From Chryseomonas sp014190935 (lineage in GTDB: Bacteria; Pseudomonadota; Gammaproteobacteria; Pseudomonadales; Pseudomonadaceae), in contig NZ_JACHVV010000004.1 of assembly GCF_014190935.1 (NCBI RefSeq), forward strand, positions 434,001-498,000: a stretch of 64,000 nucleotides of DNA, in the 5' to 3' direction. Each line of letters starts with the position of its first letter. Position 1 is the first letter of the stretch. A model generated the notes under the pieces. The model saw only the letters and a program-made list of their open reading frames with translations. It was not told the DNA's origin and made no database searches. The translations under genes and the position numbers were made by a program. Shown here in pieces: positions 60,645 through 64,000 of this stretch.

Positions 60645-61217
60645 ATGAGTGCCCTGCCCTCCCGCTCCCCCCTGGGCCTGGTCGCCAGTGCCCTGCTGCT
60701 CCTGCTCGGCCTGGCCTATCCCTTCGCCGTCTACTTCGGCCTGCAGCACCTTTCGCCGCGGTTGTTCGCCGCCGGCCTCGGCGCCCTCTGGGGCCTGCGC
60801 CTGCTGCAACCGGGCCTCAACGGCCTGCAGCGCGGCACCGCCCTGGTCGCCCTGGGCTTCTGCCTGCTGCTGGCCCTGAGCGACGCCGCCATCCTGCTGC
60901 GCTGGTATCCGGTGCTGCTCAGCCTCTTCCTGCTGGCGGTGTTCGGCCTGAGCCTGCTGCGCGGCCAGCCGCTGATCGAGCGCCTGGCGCGGCTGCGCGA
61001 ACCCGAGCTGCCGCCGCGCGCGGTGCGCTACACCCGCCGGGTGACCCAGGTCTGGTGCCTGTTCTTCCTGGGCAATGCGCTGACCGCCGCCGGCCTGGCG
61101 CTGTGGGCGCCGCTGGCCTGGTGGACGCTCTATACCGGCGTCATCGCCTATGGCCTGATGGGCCTGCTGTTCGCCGGCGAATGGCTGGTCCGCCAACGCG
61201 TGCGGAGGCTGCCATGA
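60645..61217 (+). CDS. COG4648-type membrane protein of the aryl polyene cluster
   Basis: A 190-residue protein with about six helices (LGLVASALLLLLGLAYPFAVYFGL, LVALGFCLLLALSDAAILL, PVLLSLFLLAVFGLSLLRG, VWCLFFLGNALTAAGLALW, TLYTGVIAYGLMGLLFAGEWLVR). The RRVTQVWCLFFLGNA block is conserved in the membrane proteins found in aryl polyene clusters. The role is unknown, possibly organising the enzymes at the membrane. It overlaps the ligase start by 4 nt (ATGA). Confidence 0.82.
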   Translation: MSALPSRSPLGLVASALLLLLGLAYPFAVYFGLQHLSPRLFAAGLGALWGLRLLQPGLNGLQRGTALVALGFCLLLALSDAAILLRWYPVLLSLFLLAVFGLSLLRGQPLIERLARLREPELPPRAVRYTRRVTQVWCLFFLGNALTAAGLALWAPLAWWTLYTGVIAYGLMGLLFAGEWLVRQRVRRLP

Positions 61218-62860
61218 CCTTTACCCCCCTCGCCGAATTGCTCGCGCCCGCGAGCCCGCTGGACCTGGCGCTCAGGCAGCGTGCCCTGCGGCTGGCGGCC
61301 GCCTTCGAGAACGCCGGTCTCAGGCGCCTGGCCTTGCACCTGGACGATGCCGAAGACCTGGCCTGCGCCCTGCTCGGCGCCTGGCGCGCCGGGATCGAGG
61401 TGATCCTGCCGGCCGATGCCCAGCCCGCCACCCGCGCGCGCCTGGCGCCGACGCTCGACGCCTGGCTCGACGACCTCGAAGGCTGGACGGCCGCCGAGCC
61501 GCTGGCGCCCGCCCGGCTCGATCTGCAGGCGCCGCTGCTGACCCTGAGCACCTCGGGCTCCAGCGGTGAACCCAAGTCCATCGCCAAGCAGCTGTTCCAG
61601 CTGGCCAACGAGGTCGCCGCCCTGGAGCGTCTCTGGGGCGCTTCCCTCGGCGCGGCGACCGTCCTCGGCAGCGTCTCCACCCAGCACATCTATGGCCTGC
61701 TGTTCCGCGTGCTCTGGCCGCTCTGCGCCGGCCGGCCCTTCGCCCGCCAGGCGCTGCCCTTCACCGAGGAATTGCAGCGCGAGACCGCCGCCCTGCTGCG
61801 CCAGGGCCGGCGCGCCGTGTGGATCAGCAGTCCGGCGCTGCTCAAGCGCCTGGGCGAGAATCTCGACGATGCCGTCCTCGGCCAGGTGGTGCAGGTATTC
61901 TCTTCTGGCGGCGTGCTGCCGGGCGCGGCCGCCAAGGCCTGTCAGCAACGCTTCGGTCGTTATCCCACCGAGGTCTATGGCAGCTCCGAGACCGGCGGCA
62001 TCGCCTGGCGCAGAGGCCCACAACCCTGGCAGGCCTTTGCCGACATCGAGCTGGGCCAGGATGCCGAGGGCGCCCTCTGGCTGACCTCGCCCTATCTCCC
62101 CCGGGGCATGCGCGAGCAGACCATGGACGACGTGCGCCTGCTGGGCGACGGCCGCTTCGAGTTGCTTGGCCGCCTGGATCGCATCGTCAAGCTGGAAGAA
62201 AAGCGCATCGCCCTGCCAGCCCTCGAAGCACGCCTGCTCGGCCATCCCGCGATCGCCGACGTCCGCCTGGGCGTGGTGCAGCAGGGTCGCGCCCTGCTCG
62301 GCGCCCTGGTGGCCCTGAGCGAGCGCGGCCTGCACCAGCTGCGTAATGGCGGTCGCCGCGCTTTGGTGGCCGAGCTGCGCGAACACCTGGCCGGCCACTG
62401 CGAGGCCATCGCCCTGCCGCGCCGCTGGCGTCTGCTGCTGGCGCTGCCCTACAGCGCCCAGGGCAAGCTGGCCCAGGCTGAGGTGGAGCGCCTGCTGGCC
62501 CAGCCGCGGCCGGTGGAGATCGAGCCACTCAGCGTGGAGCAGACCGAAGATGGCTGGCGCCTGGAACTGGAAATCGCCCCGGACCTGGCGTTCTTTTCCG
62601 GCCACTTCGCCACGGCGCCGGTGGTGCCCGGGGTGGTCCAGGTGGGCTGGGCGCAGCGCCTGGCGCGCCAGCACCTGGCCCTGCCGGCGGAGTTCGCCGG
62701 GATGGAGGTGCTGAAATTTCAGCAACTGCTGCGCCCCGGCGATCGGGTGACCCTGACCTTCCACTTCGACGCCAGCCGCAGCAAGCTGCACTTCGCCTTT
62801 CGCCAGGGTCCGGCGGCCTGCTCCTCCGGGCGCATCCTGCTCCGGGAGGCGCGGTCTTGA
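61214..62860 (+). CDS. AMP-ligase fused to a hot-dog dehydratase (aryl polyene starter activation)
   Basis: 548 residues. The adenylating domain has LLTLSTSGSSGEPKSIAKQ (about 112-130), VYGSSETGG (about 254), LGRLDRIVKLEEKR and the catalytic Lys in PYSAQGKLAQ (about 420). From about 440 a hot-dog fold follows with the FabZ-like FFSGHFATAPVVPGVVQVGW and its active His. It probably loads the 4-hydroxybenzoate-type starter on an ACP and dehydrates intermediates, tasks given to ApeH and ApeI in described clusters. GTG-like starts inside the upstream gene were rejected in favour of the ATGA overlap at 61214. Confidence 0.9.
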   Translation: MTFTPLAELLAPASPLDLALRQRALRLAAAFENAGLRRLALHLDDAEDLACALLGAWRAGIEVILPADAQPATRARLAPTLDAWLDDLEGWTAAEPLAPARLDLQAPLLTLSTSGSSGEPKSIAKQLFQLANEVAALERLWGASLGAATVLGSVSTQHIYGLLFRVLWPLCAGRPFARQALPFTEELQRETAALLRQGRRAVWISSPALLKRLGENLDDAVLGQVVQVFSSGGVLPGAAAKACQQRFGRYPTEVYGSSETGGIAWRRGPQPWQAFADIELGQDAEGALWLTSPYLPRGMREQTMDDVRLLGDGRFELLGRLDRIVKLEEKRIALPALEARLLGHPAIADVRLGVVQQGRALLGALVALSERGLHQLRNGGRRALVAELREHLAGHCEAIALPRRWRLLLALPYSAQGKLAQAEVERLLAQPRPVEIEPLSVEQTEDGWRLELEIAPDLAFFSGHFATAPVVPGVVQVGWAQRLARQHLALPAEFAGMEVLKFQQLLRPGDRVTLTFHFDASRSKLHFAFRQGPAACSSGRILLREARS

Positions 62861-63594
62861 GCTTTCGTGCCTGCGCGGTGATCCCGGTGTTCGACCACGA
62901 GCACGCCCTGCCGCTGGTGGTCCAGGCGCTGCGCCAGCGCGCCCTGCCCTGCGTGCTGGTGGACGACGCCTCCAGTCACGCCTGCGCCCAGGTGATGGAC
63001 GAACTGGCCAGGCAACCCGACATCCACCTGCTGCGCCTGCCGGTCAACCAGGGCAAGGGCGGCGCGGTGATGGCCGGCCTCGCCGAGGCGCAGCGGCTGG
63101 GCTTCAGCCATGCCCTGCAGGTGGACGCCGACGGCCAGCACGACCTGGCCGACGTGGCCGCCTTTCTCGCCGAGGCCCAGGCTTATCCAGACGCACTGAT
63201 CTGCGGCTATCCGCAATTCGACGACTCGGTGCCCAAGGGCCGGCTCTATGCCCGCTACCTCACCCATGTCTGGGTGTGGATCAACAGCCTGTCGCTGGAG
63301 ATCCGCGACAGCATGTGCGGTTTTCGCGTCTATCCGCTGGCACCGACCCTGGCGGTGATCCGCGCCGGCGGCCTGGGCAAGCGCATGGATTTCGACCCGG
63401 AGATCCTGGTGCGCCTGGCCTGGCGCGAGCAGCCCATGCGCTGGCGTCCGACCCGGGTGCACTATCCGCTGGATGGCCGTTCGCACTTTCGCCTCTGGCA
63501 GGACAACGTGCTGATCTCGCGCATGCACACCCGGCTGTTCTTCGGCATGCTGCTGCGCGCGCCGCGCCTGCTCTGGCGCCGGGTGCGCACGTGA
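62857..63594 (+). CDS. Family 2 glycosyltransferase of the aryl polyene cluster
   Basis: A 245-residue GT2 enzyme: ACAVIPVFDHEHALPLVVQAL at the N-terminus, VLVDDASSHACAQVMDELA, the NQGKGGAVMAGLAEA loop, and DADGQHD (about 88-94) as the metal-binding DxD. The C-terminal RDSMCGFRVYPL ... MDFDPEILVRLAWREQ is typical of dolichol-phosphate-mannose-synthase-like members. It probably adds a sugar to the lipid anchor of the pigment. The start is a TTG whose TTGA overlaps the ligase stop; GGAGG lies eight nt before it. Confidence 0.88.
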   Translation: MSFRACAVIPVFDHEHALPLVVQALRQRALPCVLVDDASSHACAQVMDELARQPDIHLLRLPVNQGKGGAVMAGLAEAQRLGFSHALQVDADGQHDLADVAAFLAEAQAYPDALICGYPQFDDSVPKGRLYARYLTHVWVWINSLSLEIRDSMCGFRVYPLAPTLAVIRAGGLGKRMDFDPEILVRLAWREQPMRWRPTRVHYPLDGRSHFRLWQDNVLISRMHTRLFFGMLLRAPRLLWRRVRT

Positions 63595-64000
63595 GCGGCC
63601 ACTGGGCGCAGCAGCGCGAGCGCGGCAGCCCGCTGCTGATGCGCCTCACCGCCTGGCTGGCGCGGCACCTGGGCCGCCGCGCCATCGCCCCGCTGCTGCG
63701 GCTGATCGTGCTGTACTTCTTCCTGTTCGGCGCCCGCGCCCGCCGTGGCATCCGCGAGTACCAGCAGCGCCTGGCCAACTGGAGCGGTCGTCCCGACCTG
63801 CAGCCCAGCTGGCGCAGCGGCTATGCCCAGTTCATGGCCTTCGCCGAAGCCCTGCTGGACAAGCTCGACGCCTGGAACGGCCGCCTCGGCCTGGATCAGG
63901 TGCAACTGCACGACCCGGATCAGGTGCACAGCCGCATGCACGGTCCGCGCGGCGAGATCCTGGTCACCGCCCACCTGGGCAACCTCGAAGTCTGCCGCGC
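63591..64000 (+). CDS. LpxL/HtrB-type lysophospholipid acyltransferase (3' end outside window)
   Basis: The first 136 residues are visible. It starts at a GTG overlapping the previous stop (GTGA). A basic N-terminus, the helix IAPLLRLIVLYFFLFGARARRGIREY, and the catalytic HX4E motif AHLGNLEVCR at the very edge fit the LpxL/HtrB family. In the aryl polyene cluster it should acylate the glycolipid part. The rest of the gene and the ketosynthases, ketoreductase and exporter of the pathway are expected to the right. Confidence 0.87.
   Translation, partial: MSGHWAQQRERGSPLLMRLTAWLARHLGRRAIAPLLRLIVLYFFLFGARARRGIREYQQRLANWSGRPDLQPSWRSGYAQFMAFAEALLDKLDAWNGRLGLDQVQLHDPDQVHSRMHGPRGEILVTAHLGNLEVCR

Noticed and set aside
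1..64000. tRNA, rRNA, CRISPR array, integrase or prophage genes
   Set aside because: None was seen on reading both strands; the only mobile element supported is the MITE at 10035-10218.

Overview
The window is a high-GC gammaproteobacterial chromosome segment that looks like the genus Pseudomonas, most likely the yellow-pigmented P. oryzihabitans/P. psychrotolerans group. This rests on recognised gene families and their order (formate dehydrogenase-N, minor pilin operon, MocR next to a DUF1127 gene, DUF748/DUF2845 pair, aryl polyene cluster), not on a database search. Genes are dense and mostly complete, and there is no rRNA, tRNA, CRISPR array or prophage. Both ends cut a gene.

Layout. 1-10.8 kb: the 5' part of a selenocysteine formate dehydrogenase, a GyrI-like protein, a sirtuin, a membrane acyltransferase, a periplasmic GH15 glucoamylase, a FUSC efflux protein with a divergent LysR regulator, and a cytochrome b561. 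A 184-bp MITE sits exactly between the stops of the last two convergent genes. 10.8-21.3 kb: an ArsB-like transporter, phosphoesterase and MFS run, a bestrophin, a chemoreceptor with two perfect palindromes upstream, a DUF748 protein and two tandem DUF2845 paralogues. 21.6-39 kb: stress and housekeeping genes, including a quinone reductase with LysR, three GSTs, a diguanylate cyclase, a MocR regulator, hydrolases, CDP-diacylglycerol pyrophosphatase, NudK, an MpaB-like protein, DbpA and a catalase-fold protein.

40-47.4 kb is a minor pilin operon (fimT/U-pilV-W-X-Y1-E) with lower GC than its surroundings. Behind it lies about 1.2 kb without genes, AT-rich in part and carrying a degenerate direct repeat. 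48.6-52 kb holds a phospholipid N-methyltransferase, a DUF6515 protein and a ProP-like transporter.

52.6-55.3 kb is the most distinctive accessory block. A bacteriorhodopsin-type proton pump with a D-T-G motif (no cytoplasmic proton donor) is cotranscribed with a Brp/Blh beta-carotene cleavage enzyme that would make its retinal. A single-domain globin, with an ANR/FNR-like box upstream, is transcribed divergently from it. No carotenoid synthesis genes are in the window.

58.6-64 kb is the start of an aryl polyene (yellow pigment) cluster: chain-length factor, acyltransferase, two acyl carrier proteins, a membrane protein, an AMP-ligase fused to a dehydratase, a glycosyltransferase and an LpxL-type acyltransferase, all overlapping or tightly spaced and running off the right edge. 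Two short interspersed repeat families fill several intergenic gaps.
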